Shown: in pieces, positions 19,699 through 27,916 of the stretch
How positions within the stretch are numbered: the stretch's first letter is position 1
Layout: each line of letters begins with the position of its first letter
Assembly: GCF_014652235.1 (NCBI RefSeq)
Contig: NZ_BMYK01000004.1
Location: 1 to 64,000 of the forward strand
Direction: 5' to 3'
Length of the DNA: 64,000 nucleotides
DNA from: Pseudorhodoferax aquiterrae
Lineage (GTDB): Bacteria; Pseudomonadota; Gammaproteobacteria; Burkholderiales; Burkholderiaceae_C
The notes under the pieces: model-generated
What the model saw: the letters and a program-made list of their open reading frames with translations, nothing else
Told to the model about the DNA's origin: nothing
The model's database searches: none
Made by a program: the position numbers and the translations under genes

Positions 19699-21375
19699 AT
19701 GCGACCGACCTCGCCCTCCCTCTTTCCTTTGCGTTACAGCAGCTTCGCGCTGTGCGTGGCCGGCCTCGTGGCCAGCGCCGTCGCGGTGGCGCTGCTGCTC
19801 ACGGCCTGGCCGGCCTGGCTGGCGCTGCTGGTGTTCGCCGGCCTCAGCGGCACCGGCGTGCACGACCTGCGCCAGACGCGCCACGCCATCCTGCGCAACT
19901 ACCCGGTGATCGGCCACATGCGCTTCCTGCTGGAGTTCATCCGGCCCGAGATCCGCCAGTACTTCATCGAGAGCGACGCCGAGGCCGCGCCGTTCTCGCG
20001 CGCGCAGCGCTCGCTGGTCTACCAGCGTGCCAAGGGCGACCCGGACAACCGACCCTTCGGCACCCACCTGGACGTGAGCCTTCTGGGCTACGAGTGGATC
20101 AACCACTCCATGCGGCCGACGCGGCTGGCCGGCCACGACTTCCGGGTGCAGATCGGCGACACCGCTGGCCCGGCCCATGCCCACCCCTGCACCCAGCCCT
20201 ACAGCGCCAGTGTGTTCAACATCTCGGCCATGAGCTTCGGCGCGCTGTCGGCCAATGCCATCCAGGCGCTGAACCGCGGCGCCAGGCTCGGCGGCTTCGC
20301 GCACGACACGGGCGAGGGCTCGATCTCGCAGTACCACCGCCAGCATGGCGGCGACCTGATCTGGGAGATCGGCTCGGGCTACTTCGGCTGCCGCAACGAG
20401 GACGGCAGCTTCAGCCCCGAGCGCTTCGTGGCCAACGCCACCGATCCGCAGGTCAAGATGATCGAGATCAAGATCAGCCAGGGCGCCAAGCCCGGCCACG
20501 GCGGCGTGCTGCCCGGCCCCAAGGTGACGCCCGAGATCGCCGCGGCGCGCGGCGTGCCGGTAGGCATCGATTGCATCTCGCCGTCTTCACACAGCGCCTT
20601 CGGCACGCCGCTCCAGATGATGCGCTTCATCGCCGAGCTGCGGCGCCTGTCGGGCGGCAAGCCCGTGGGCTTCAAGTTCTGCCTGGGTCATCCCTGGGAA
20701 TGGTTCGCCATCGTCAAGGCCATGCTGCAGACCGGCATCACGCCGGACTTCATCGTCGTCGACGGTGCCGAGGGCGGAACGGGCGCGGCGCCCGTGGAGT
20801 TCAGCGACCACGTAGGCGCGCCGCTGCAGGAGGGTCTGCTGATGGTGCACAACACGCTGGTCGGCGTGAACCTGCGCCAGCGCATCAAGATCGGCTGCGC
20901 CGGCAAGGTGATCACGGCCTTCGACGTGGCGCGCATGATGGCGCTGGGGGCGGACTGGTGCAATTCGGCGCGCGGTTTCATGATGGCGCTGGGTTGCATC
21001 CAGGCCCAGGCCTGCCACACCGGCCACTGCCCCACGGGCGTGACCACCCAGGACCCGCTGCGCCAGCAGGCGCTGGTGGTCCCGGCCAAGGCCGAGCGCG
21101 TGCACAACTTCCACCGCAGCACGCTGCATGCGCTGCAGGAGCTCGTGCAGGCCGCCGGCCTGGAGCATCCGCAGCAGATCACGGCCCACCACATCGTGCG
21201 CCGCATCTCCGACACCGAGGTGCGGCTGCTGTCCAACCTGATCACGCGCGTGGCCCCAGGCGCGCTGCTGGGGCCGGTGGACGGCCTGCACAACGTGTTC
21301 CGCTACTACTGGCCGATCGCCACGGCCGACAGCTTCCAGCCGCTCAAGGAGGGGCTGCACGCGGCCGCGGTGTGA
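19699..21375 (+). CDS. FMN-binding glutamate synthase-domain membrane protein
   Basis: 558 residues. Two N-terminal membrane segments (~12-34 and ~38-55) are followed by the FMN- and 3Fe-4S-binding barrel of glutamate synthase (GltS central domain). Seen: FNISAMSFGALSANAI, GHGGVLPGPKVTPEI, VDGAEGGTGAAPVEF and a cysteine cluster, QACHTGHCPTGVTTQDP. There is no amidotransferase domain, so it is not a complete glutamate synthase. Relatives include membrane-tethered oxidoreductases of unknown substrate and N-methylglutamate synthase subunits. It stands alone; no partner subunit is adjacent. Confidence 0.88.
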   Translation: MRPTSPSLFPLRYSSFALCVAGLVASAVAVALLLTAWPAWLALLVFAGLSGTGVHDLRQTRHAILRNYPVIGHMRFLLEFIRPEIRQYFIESDAEAAPFSRAQRSLVYQRAKGDPDNRPFGTHLDVSLLGYEWINHSMRPTRLAGHDFRVQIGDTAGPAHAHPCTQPYSASVFNISAMSFGALSANAIQALNRGARLGGFAHDTGEGSISQYHRQHGGDLIWEIGSGYFGCRNEDGSFSPERFVANATDPQVKMIEIKISQGAKPGHGGVLPGPKVTPEIAAARGVPVGIDCISPSSHSAFGTPLQMMRFIAELRRLSGGKPVGFKFCLGHPWEWFAIVKAMLQTGITPDFIVVDGAEGGTGAAPVEFSDHVGAPLQEGLLMVHNTLVGVNLRQRIKIGCAGKVITAFDVARMMALGADWCNSARGFMMALGCIQAQACHTGHCPTGVTTQDPLRQQALVVPAKAERVHNFHRSTLHALQELVQAAGLEHPQQITAHHIVRRISDTEVRLLSNLITRVAPGALLGPVDGLHNVFRYYWPIATADSFQPLKEGLHAAAV

Positions 21376-21378
21376 GGC

Positions 21379-21546
21379 TCAGGTCTTCTCGCGCTCGGGC
21401 GCCAGCGGCTTGCCTGGCTTGTCGCGGCCCAGCTCTTCCATCATCTTTTCGCCCTCGCGGTCCTTGCCGTCGCTGGGCACGGATTCTTCGGCGGTGGGTT
21501 CGGGCTCGTCCTTCATCGGCGGTGCGGCCTGGCGGGTGTCGGGCAT
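21379..21546 (-). CDS. Small highly charged hypothetical protein, 55 residues
   Basis: Very hydrophilic, Pro/Glu/Lys-rich and probably disordered: DEPEPTAEESVPSDGKDREGEK followed by MMEELGRDKPGKP. A good ribosome-binding site (GGAGAC, 8 nt before the ATG at 21546) supports it as a real gene. No family recognised. It ends 3 bp from the stop of the synthase-domain gene, convergently. Confidence 0.5.
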   Translation of the reverse strand: MPDTRQAAPPMKDEPEPTAEESVPSDGKDREGEKMMEELGRDKPGKPLAPEREKT

Positions 21547-21724
21547 GGTGGGTCTCCGGTTCGTGGCACAGGCGTAGAGCTTCGTGCCGCCTGGCCGGCC
21601 TGTCGCCCCTACGCGACCGCGATCGTGTGTAGTCGCCGGCCGACGCCGGGCCCGGCATGGCACGGGTTTCGCGTGGTGTTTCACGGACAATCGACGCCCC
21701 AGCGAACGGAGAACCACCTTGGAC

Positions 21725-22198
21725 ATGCCTGCCCACCAGCTCACGATGACCGTGCTCATGACACCCGACACGGCCAACTTCTCGGGCAACGTGCACGGCG
21801 GCACCATTCTGAAGCTGCTGGACCAGGTGGCCTATGCCTGCGCGGCGCGCTATTCGGGCTGCTACGTGGTCACGCTGTCGGTGGACCAGGTCATGTTCCG
21901 CGAGCCCATCCTGGTGGGCGAGCTCGTGACCTTCCTGGCCTCGGTCAACTACACGGGCACCTCGTCGATGGAGATCGGCATCAAGGTGATCGCCGAGAAC
22001 ATCCGCACCCAGGCCTCGCGCCATGTGAACAGCTGCTTCTTCACCATGGTGGCGGTGGACGAGGACCGCAAGCCGGTGGCCGTGGCGCCGCTGCGCCCGT
22101 TCTCGCCCGACGAACGCCGCCGCCACGCCCAGGCGCTCGAGCGCAAGCAGCTGCGGCACGAGCTGGCCAAGCGCGCGCAGGACATCCGCACGGCCTGA
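21725..22198 (+). CDS. Acyl-CoA thioesterase, hot-dog fold (YciA/BFIT type)
   Basis: 157 residues. Hot-dog motif NFSGNVHGGTILKLLDQVAYACAARY near residues 18-43, with the Asp in LLDQVA expected to be catalytic, then VDQVMFREPILVGELV and a C-terminal RKQLRHELAKRAQ helix. It hydrolyses acyl-CoA to free acid and CoA. An in-frame TTG at 21719 has the better spacing (7 nt) from a GGAG ribosome-binding site, so the protein may be two residues longer. A stem-loop with T-run follows the gene. Confidence 0.88.
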   Translation: MPAHQLTMTVLMTPDTANFSGNVHGGTILKLLDQVAYACAARYSGCYVVTLSVDQVMFREPILVGELVTFLASVNYTGTSSMEIGIKVIAENIRTQASRHVNSCFFTMVAVDEDRKPVAVAPLRPFSPDERRRHAQALERKQLRHELAKRAQDIRTA

Positions 22199-22211
22199 AC
22201 ACGTCCGGGGC

Positions 22212-22249
22212 CACTGCGCTGCAGGGCGGCCGTTCCGCAGTGCAGTTTT
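22212..22249 (+). terminator. Rho-independent terminator after the thioesterase
   Basis: Perfect 7-bp stem CACTGCG (22212-22218) / CGCAGTG (22236-22242), followed within 4 nt by TTTT. It lies 14 bp after the thioesterase stop, separating that gene from the ligase operon. Confidence 0.6.
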
Positions 22250-22350
22250 GGAGTTGGCCGCGCGGGCCGGCCGCAGGGGCCGCGGGTCCAGCTTGCGCCA
22301 TACCATCCTGCGCAGAGAACGCTGCCACGCGTTCCGCACAGGAGACAGGC

Positions 22351-23904
22351 GTGACCCACCCGACCACGGCGCCGCCCCGGCGCATCCATGAACTGCTGGA
22401 CCCCTGGGTGCTGTCGCAGCCCGATGCGCCGGCCGTGCGCGACGCCCACGCCGCGCTGGACTATGCCGCGCTCGACCAGGCCGGGCAGGCCGCGGCCGCA
22501 GCGCTGCAGGCCGCCGGTGTGCGCGCCGGCGACCGCGTGCTGCTGGTCGGCGAGAACTGCGTGGCCCTGTGCGTGCTGGTGCTCGCGCTGAGCCGGCTGG
22601 ACGCCTGGCCGGCCACCGTCAACGCGCGCCTGTCGCCGCGCGAGATCGACGCGTTCATCGCCCACGCCGGCGCGCGGCGCGTGCTCTACACGGCCCATGT
22701 CTCGGCCGATGCGGCCCGCCACGCAGAGCGGCATGGCGCCGCCGCTGTGGACTGGCCCGGCCTGCAGGGCTTGCTGCTCGGCCCGCTGGACGCCGGCACG
22801 CAGCCGGAACCGTGCGCCGCCGCGGCCAGCGAGCAGGTGGCGGCCATGATCTACACCTCCGGCACCTCGGGCGCGCCCAAGGGCGTGATGCTGAGCCATG
22901 CCAACCTGCTGTTCGCGGCCCACACGCTGCGCACGCAGCGGCGCTTCGGCCCCGGCGACCTGCTGTACGGGGTGCTGCCGATGGCGCATGTGGTGGGCCT
23001 GTCGATCCAGTTCCTGGGCAGCATGGCCAGCGGCGCGGCGCTGCTGCTGGAGCCGCGCTTCACGCCGCAGGCGTTGGCCGCTGCACTGGAGCAGCAGGGC
23101 GCCACCGTGTTCATGGGCGTGCCGGCCATGTTCGCGCGGCTGCTGGAGCAGCGCCAGGGCCGGCCGCTGGCGGCGCCGCGGCTGCGTTTCATCGGCGTGT
23201 CGGGCTCGCCGCTGACCACCAGCCTGAAGGCCGAGGTGGAGCGCTTCTTCGGCCTGCCGCTGCACAACGGTTACGGCCTGACCGAAACCGCGCCCACGGT
23301 GGCGCAGACACCCGTCGATGCGCCGCGCGCCGACTGCGCCGTGGGCCCGCCGGTGCCCGGCGTGCAGGTGCGCCTGCTGGACCGCAACGGCCAGCCCGTG
23401 GCGCCGGGCGAGGTCGGCGAGCTGCACGTGCGCGGCCCCAACGTGATGCGCGGCTACTACCGCAATCCGGTGCAGACGCAGGCCGCCGTCGATGGCCAGG
23501 GCTGGTTCAACACCGGCGACCTGGCGCGCCGCACCGACGACGGCGCGCTGCACATCGCCGGCCGCACGCGCGAACTCATCATCCGCTCGGGCTTCAATGT
23601 CTACCCGGTCGAGGTGGAGCAGGCGATCAACGCCTTCCCGCAGGTCGTGCAATCCGCCGTGGTCGGGCGCAGCGTGGACCACAACGAAGAAGTGGTCGCC
23701 TTCGTCGAGACCCGGGGCGGCGCCGCGCTGGACGAGGACGGCCTGCGCCGTCACCTGCGCGAGCAGCTGTCGCCCTACAAGCTGCCCAGCGAGATCCGCG
23801 TCCTGCCGGCGCTGCCGGCCGCGCCCACGGGCAAGGTGCTCAAGAACGTTCTGAAAACCATGGCTTGTCAGCCGGCGCAGGCCGCCGTGCCGCCGCTGCT
23901 GTGA
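22351..23904 (+). CDS. Acyl-CoA synthetase (class I adenylate-forming enzyme)
   Basis: 517 residues from GTG, which has GGAGAC 5 nt upstream. ANL superfamily: phosphate loop YTSGTSGAPKGVMLSH at about residues 170-185, A5 motif NGYGLTETAPT, A7/A8 region GWFNTGDLAR and GRTRELIIRSGFNVYPVEVEQ, and the C-terminal catalytic lysine in PTGKVLK. It activates a carboxylic acid with ATP and joins it to CoA. It heads a three-gene set with an SDR and a DsbA-fold isomerase. That set suggests degradation of an aromatic or fatty acid, but the substrate cannot be read from sequence. Confidence 0.9.
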   Translation: MTHPTTAPPRRIHELLDPWVLSQPDAPAVRDAHAALDYAALDQAGQAAAAALQAAGVRAGDRVLLVGENCVALCVLVLALSRLDAWPATVNARLSPREIDAFIAHAGARRVLYTAHVSADAARHAERHGAAAVDWPGLQGLLLGPLDAGTQPEPCAAAASEQVAAMIYTSGTSGAPKGVMLSHANLLFAAHTLRTQRRFGPGDLLYGVLPMAHVVGLSIQFLGSMASGAALLLEPRFTPQALAAALEQQGATVFMGVPAMFARLLEQRQGRPLAAPRLRFIGVSGSPLTTSLKAEVERFFGLPLHNGYGLTETAPTVAQTPVDAPRADCAVGPPVPGVQVRLLDRNGQPVAPGEVGELHVRGPNVMRGYYRNPVQTQAAVDGQGWFNTGDLARRTDDGALHIAGRTRELIIRSGFNVYPVEVEQAINAFPQVVQSAVVGRSVDHNEEVVAFVETRGGAALDEDGLRRHLREQLSPYKLPSEIRVLPALPAAPTGKVLKNVLKTMACQPAQAAVPPLL

Positions 23905-23929
23905 GCCCCCCATCATCCAAGGAGATCGC

Positions 23930-24664
23930 ATGACAACTTCCACCCCCAAGGCCGTCCTCGTCATCGGCGCCGGCGACGCCACCGGCGGCGCCATCGCCCG
24001 GCGCTTCGCGCGCGAGGGCTACATCGCCTGCGTGACGCGGCGCAGCGCCGACAAGCTCGCGCCGCTGGTCGCGCAGATCGAAGCCGAGGGCGGCAAGGCC
24101 CATGCCTTCGGCAGCGATGCGCGCAAGGAAGAGGAGATGGTGGCCCTGGTGCAGAAGATCGAGGCCGAGATCGCACCCATCGAGGTGGCCGTCTTCAACA
24201 TCGGTGCCAACGTGCGCTTTCCGATCACCGAGACCACGGCCCGCGTGTACTACAAGGTCTGGGAGATGGCCTGCTTCGGCGGCTTCCTGATGGGCCGCGA
24301 GGTGGCCCGCGCCATGCTGCCGCGCGGGCGCGGCACCATCCTGTTCACGGGCGCCACGGCCAGCCTGCGCGGGCGCGACGGCTATGCGGCCTTCGCCGGC
24401 GCCAAGGCCGCGCTGCGCGCGCTGGCGCAGAGCATGGCGCGCGAGCTGGGCCCCCAGGGCATCCATGTGGCGCACCCGGTCATCGACGGCCCCATCGACA
24501 CCGAATTCATCCGCACCACCTTCCCCGAGCGCTATGCGCTCAAGGAGCAGCAGGGCATCGTCGACCCCGAGAGCATCGCCGAGACCTACTGGCAACTGCA
24601 CCGGCAGCCGCGCAACGCCTGGACGCACGAACTCGAGCTGCGGCCCTGGATGGAAGCCTGGTGA
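23930..24664 (+). CDS. SDR-family oxidoreductase, atypical active site
   Basis: 244 residues, Rossmann fold. The cofactor motif is shifted: GAGDATGGAIARRFAREG at residues 13-30. NAG-type strand is FNIGANVRF. In the catalytic region the usual YxxxK reads F155-A-G-A-K159 (AAFAGAKAALRALAQSMARELGP), so the proton-donating tyrosine is phenylalanine. Either another residue (Y152 is close) takes the role or the protein is not a classical dehydrogenase. It lies 25 bp after the acyl-CoA synthetase, and a ribosome-binding site AAGGAGA precedes its ATG. Confidence 0.85.
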   Translation: MTTSTPKAVLVIGAGDATGGAIARRFAREGYIACVTRRSADKLAPLVAQIEAEGGKAHAFGSDARKEEEMVALVQKIEAEIAPIEVAVFNIGANVRFPITETTARVYYKVWEMACFGGFLMGREVARAMLPRGRGTILFTGATASLRGRDGYAAFAGAKAALRALAQSMARELGPQGIHVAHPVIDGPIDTEFIRTTFPERYALKEQQGIVDPESIAETYWQLHRQPRNAWTHELELRPWMEAW

Positions 24665-24693
24665 ACCCGGAACAACCCACAAGGAGACAACGC

Positions 24694-25308
24694 ATGTCCA
24701 CCCCCACCGTCCAGTTCCTGTTCGACTTCGGCAGCCCCAACGCCTACCTGTGCCACCGGGTCATCCCGGCCATCGAGGCGCGCACCGGCGTGCCCTTCGT
24801 GTACCAGCCCATCCTGCTGGGCGGCCTGTTCAAGCTGGCCAACAACCGCTCGCCGGCCGAGGCCTTCGCCGACATTCCCAACAAGCGCGCCTACGACCGG
24901 CTGGAGGTCAACCGCTTCGTCGCCCGGCATGGCCTGGCCAACTACCGCTTCAACCCCTTCTTCCCGATCAACACCCTGCAGCTCATGCGCGGCGCGGTGG
25001 CGGCGCAGAAACTGGCCTGCTTCGCGCCCTATGTGGAGGCGGTCTACGTCGCGATGTGGGAACGCGGCCTGGACATGGGGCAGGCGGCCGTCGTGACGGC
25101 CACGCTGGAGGAGGCCGGCCTGCCCGCTGCCCAGCTGCTGGCCACGGCGCAGGACGCCGACGTGAAAACCCGGCTGCTGGCCAACACCAACGAGGCGCAC
25201 GCGCGCGGCGCCTTCGGCTCGCCGAGCTTCCTGGTCGGCGACGAGCTGTTCTTCGGCAAGGACCGGCTGCGCGAGGTCGAGGAAGAGATCGTGCGCCAGC
25301 GCGGCTGA
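24694..25308 (+). CDS. 2-Hydroxychromene-2-carboxylate isomerase-like protein (DsbA fold)
   Basis: 204 residues. Thioredoxin/DsbA-like kappa-class GST fold. The N-terminal FLFDFGSPNAYL contains the serine (S14) that takes the place of the DsbA cysteine in this family, followed by PAIEARTGVPFVYQPILLGGLFKL and, near the end, GAFGSPSFLVGDELFFGKDRL. Known members (NahD) isomerise hydroxychromene carboxylate in naphthalene degradation using glutathione. Without the other naphthalene genes here, a general GSH-dependent isomerase is safer. It follows the SDR by 29 bp, preceded by AAGGAGA. Confidence 0.85.
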   Translation: MSTPTVQFLFDFGSPNAYLCHRVIPAIEARTGVPFVYQPILLGGLFKLANNRSPAEAFADIPNKRAYDRLEVNRFVARHGLANYRFNPFFPINTLQLMRGAVAAQKLACFAPYVEAVYVAMWERGLDMGQAAVVTATLEEAGLPAAQLLATAQDADVKTRLLANTNEAHARGAFGSPSFLVGDELFFGKDRLREVEEEIVRQRG

Positions 25309-25345
25309 GGCACACCCTTGGGGCGGCCGTCCCGCACCGGCCACG

Positions 25346-26173
25346 TCACTGCTGGAGCCGCGCCTCGATCGTGCGCACGGTCTCGATCAGCCGCGGCCGC
25401 ACCTGTTGCAGCAGGTGCTGGGCCGAGCCCGCGCTGGCCGGGCAGGCCGCATTGACGACCATGGGCGGCAGGCCCTGGCCGGTGCGCAGCGGCACCGCGA
25501 TGGCGTGGATCTCGGCATGCCAGTCGCCCAGCGAACTGCAGCAGCCGTGGGCAGCCAGCTCGGCCACGGCCTGGTCGATGCCGGCCTGCAGGCGCGGCCA
25601 CTGCAGCGGGTCGAGCGCCCGCAGGCGTTCCTCCAGGCCCTGGCGCAGGGCGGGTTCGGCCCCGGCCAGGACGGCACGGCCCATGGCGCTGGGCGCCAGC
25701 GGGATGCGCGAGCCGATCTCCAGCCGCAGCGTCACCAGCGAGTAGCTGCGGCAACTCTCGATGTAGAGCATGGCCAGGTCGTCGCGCGTGCCCAGCGAGA
25801 CCAGCGTGCTGGTGGCGTTGGCCAGGGCCTGCATCAGCGGCCGGCCGACCTCCTTGACATCCAGCCGTGCCAGCGTGGTGCCGCCCAGGGCCAGCGCCGC
25901 CACACCCAGGCGGTAGCGACCCGATTCCTCGATGTGGTGCAGGTAGTCCAGCCGCGTGAGCGTGTGGGTGAGCCGCGTGATGGTGGACTTGGGCAGTTGG
26001 CAGCGCTGCGCCAGCTCCTGGTTTCCGAGGCGCTCCTCGCCCGACTTGAAGCAGCTCAGCACCTTGAGACCGCGCGCCAGCGCGGTGACGAAGTGGCGGT
26101 CCTGCGGGTCGCGCGCGGCCCGGTGGGCATCGGCGCGGGGGCTCTGCACGGCAGTTGTCGATCGCTTGGGCAT
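25346..26173 (-). CDS. IclR-family transcriptional regulator
   Basis: 275 residues. N-terminal winged helix (RGLKVLSCFKSGEERLGNQELAQRC then LPKSTITRLTHTL) and C-terminal effector domain (GRYRLGVAALALGG, DLAMLYIESCRS, SRIPLAPSAMGRAVLAG, GDWHAEIHAIAVPL). It converges on the ligase-SDR-isomerase set, which is the most likely target, though this is inferred from position only. ATG at 26173 is chosen over an upstream start at 26203 because the extra residues are not family-like. Confidence 0.88.
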   Translation of the reverse strand: MPKRSTTAVQSPRADAHRAARDPQDRHFVTALARGLKVLSCFKSGEERLGNQELAQRCQLPKSTITRLTHTLTRLDYLHHIEESGRYRLGVAALALGGTTLARLDVKEVGRPLMQALANATSTLVSLGTRDDLAMLYIESCRSYSLVTLRLEIGSRIPLAPSAMGRAVLAGAEPALRQGLEERLRALDPLQWPRLQAGIDQAVAELAAHGCCSSLGDWHAEIHAIAVPLRTGQGLPPMVVNAACPASAGSAQHLLQQVRPRLIETVRTIEARLQQ

Positions 26174-26246
26174 GCGCTCCTCGCGGCCATCGCCGCCGCA
26201 CAACGGAAGAGCGGAATCTTAGACTGCTGTGCAGAACGCCCAGGCT

Positions 26247-26825
26247 CTAGGGACAACCCGCCGGCACCGCGATCCGGTGCTCCTGCGCCAGTTGCTTGGC
26301 GCGCGCCAGCACGGCGGGATCGGTGAAGCGCGGCCCCAGCACCAGCGCGATGAACTTGAAGTCCACCGGCGCGGTGGCCCCCTCGGCCGCCTGGAACAAC
26401 GCGACCACCATCACCGGGCTCTTGCACGAGACGCGGATCACGTCGCGGTAGTAGGCGCGCCAGAGGCGGCCGAACACGATGGGATTGAGTTCGCGCGTGA
26501 TGACCCACTCGTCGAACGCGTACTGCCAGTACTTGGTCAGCTGCGCGAACTGGGCGGGTTCGGGCATCTCGGTCAGCGTCCAGAAACGGGCCGGCATGGT
26601 CGCGCGCAGCGCATTGAAGCCCACGCGCAGGTGGCGGAAGGTGTCGGCGCGCGAAGCCAGCAGCGTGAACGACAGGCCGATGAATGCGACCGTGGCCGAG
26701 CAGGCCAGGATGAGCACCGTCAGCAAGGGCACGCTGATCCAGCCGAAAACCAGCGGCTGCGCCCCGGCGGGCGGTGCGGCACTGGCGGCGAGCTGGGCGA
26801 TGGCGGGAGCGGCGGCCGGCGTCAT
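26247..26825 (-). CDS. Single-pass membrane protein behind a LexA-type box
   Basis: 192 residues. I do not recognise the family. A Pro/Ala-rich N-terminus (1-~22) precedes one strong membrane segment (~29-54, LVFGWISVPLLTVLILACSATVAFIGL). A basic, aromatic-rich soluble domain follows, with MPARFWTLTEMPEPAQFAQLT and KYWQYAFDEWVITRELNP, then a C-terminal VDFKFIALVLGPRF. A perfect 16-bp palindrome fitting the SOS box lies 67 bp upstream of the ATG and overlaps a plausible promoter, so DNA-damage control is likely. A TTG at 26882 could start a longer frame but would sit almost at the predicted transcript start, so 26825 is preferred. Confidence 0.65.
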   Translation of the reverse strand: MTPAAAPAIAQLAASAAPPAGAQPLVFGWISVPLLTVLILACSATVAFIGLSFTLLASRADTFRHLRVGFNALRATMPARFWTLTEMPEPAQFAQLTKYWQYAFDEWVITRELNPIVFGRLWRAYYRDVIRVSCKSPVMVVALFQAAEGATAPVDFKFIALVLGPRFTDPAVLARAKQLAQEHRIAVPAGCP

Positions 26826-26892
26826 GGTGGCGGAAAAAGGCGCAGCGAGAGGGGAATCGGAGCCACCGGCGGTGGCCTGCAATCGATCTTAG

Positions 26893-26908
26893 CTGTATTT
26901 AAATACAG
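26893..26908 (-). promoter_or_regulatory. LexA (SOS) box and overlapping promoter
   Basis: A perfect 16-bp palindrome CTGTATTTAAATACAG, matching the CTGT-N8-ACAG LexA consensus of proteobacteria. On the minus strand a TTGCAA (26921-26926) stands 17 bp before TTTAAA (26898-26903), giving a sigma70-like promoter whose -10 is covered by the box. Only the membrane-protein gene at 26247-26825 is downstream; the gene on the other side is the 3' end of a LysR gene. Confidence 0.7.
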
Positions 26909-26917
26909 TATTTGGCG

Positions 26918-27859
26918 TCATTGCAACGATTCGTTTCCGTCGTCGTCACCCTCCGTCGTTACCGGCTTGGCAGCCTCGGCGGGCCGCAGTTGGCGCAGCG
27001 CGCGCAGCACGCCCTCCACCAGCGCGTTCTGCGGTCCGGGCCGCCACACCGCGTAGGTTTCGGACAGCGCCGTGACGCCCTGCAGCGGGCGGAACACCAC
27101 GCCGCCCAGGCCACAGCGCTGCATGGCCTGCGGCACCAGCGCCACGCCCAGGCCCTGGGCCACCATGGAGACCACGGCCAGCCAGTGGCGCACCTCGTGC
27201 CGCACCTCGGGCAGGAAACCGGCCTGGGCGCAGATGGCGAGGATGCGCTCGTGGTAATCGGGCGAGGCCACGCGCGAGAACAGCACGACGGCCTCGTCGC
27301 GCAGCGCGGCGGGATCGACACGCCGGCGCCGCGCCAGCGCATGGGCCTCCGGCAAACAGGCCACGAAGGGCTCGCTGAGCAGCAGGCGCGACTGCAGCTC
27401 CGCGGGCAGCCGCGCCGTGTGCATGAAGCCCAGGTCCAGCCGGTCGTGCAGGAGGTCGGTGATCTGTTCGGCCGAATTGAGCTCGGCCAGGCCGATGCGC
27501 ACGGCCGGGTGGCCGGCCTGGAAGCGGCGCAGCGCCTGCGGCAGGCCGCGGTACAGCATGGCGCCCACGAAGCCGATCCGCAGCCGCCCGGCCGAACCGG
27601 CCGCCACCTCGCGCGCTTCGAGCGCGGCCTCCTCGGCCTGGCGCAGCAGCTTGCGGGCCGAGGCCCGCAGCGCCTGGCCGGCCGGCGTGAGCCGCACCTG
27701 CTTGCTGTTGCGCTCGAACAGGCGTGCGCCCACGGCGTCCTCGAGCTGGCGGATCGCCACCGACAGCGGTGGCTGCGAGATCGCGAGCCGCTCGGCCGCG
27801 CGGCCGAAGTGCAGTTCGTCGGCCAGCACGGCGAAGTAGCGCAGGTGGCGCAGCTCCAT
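26918..27859 (-). CDS. LysR-family transcriptional regulator
   Basis: 313 residues. The N-terminal helix-turn-helix is MELRHLRYFAVLADELHFGRAAERL with AISQPPLSVAIRQLEDAVGARLFER, followed by the periplasmic-binding-like effector domain. The RHLRYFxxLADELHFGRAAERL and PPLS pattern is that of the BenM/CatM group controlling aromatic and organic-acid catabolism. It has no obvious divergent target; its neighbours on both sides are on the same strand. Confidence 0.88.
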   Translation of the reverse strand: MELRHLRYFAVLADELHFGRAAERLAISQPPLSVAIRQLEDAVGARLFERNSKQVRLTPAGQALRASARKLLRQAEEAALEAREVAAGSAGRLRIGFVGAMLYRGLPQALRRFQAGHPAVRIGLAELNSAEQITDLLHDRLDLGFMHTARLPAELQSRLLLSEPFVACLPEAHALARRRRVDPAALRDEAVVLFSRVASPDYHERILAICAQAGFLPEVRHEVRHWLAVVSMVAQGLGVALVPQAMQRCGLGGVVFRPLQGVTALSETYAVWRPGPQNALVEGVLRALRQLRPAEAAKPVTTEGDDDGNESLQ

Positions 27860-27916
27860 CGGTCAGGGCGGGGGCGAAGACATGGGCGCGACCATAGCAG
27901 GCGCGCGCGGCGTGCC

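Noticed and set aside
26826-26882. TTG start extending the SOS-box membrane protein
   Set aside because: It would lie about 8 nt after the predicted transcript start; the ATG at 26825 is the simpler choice.
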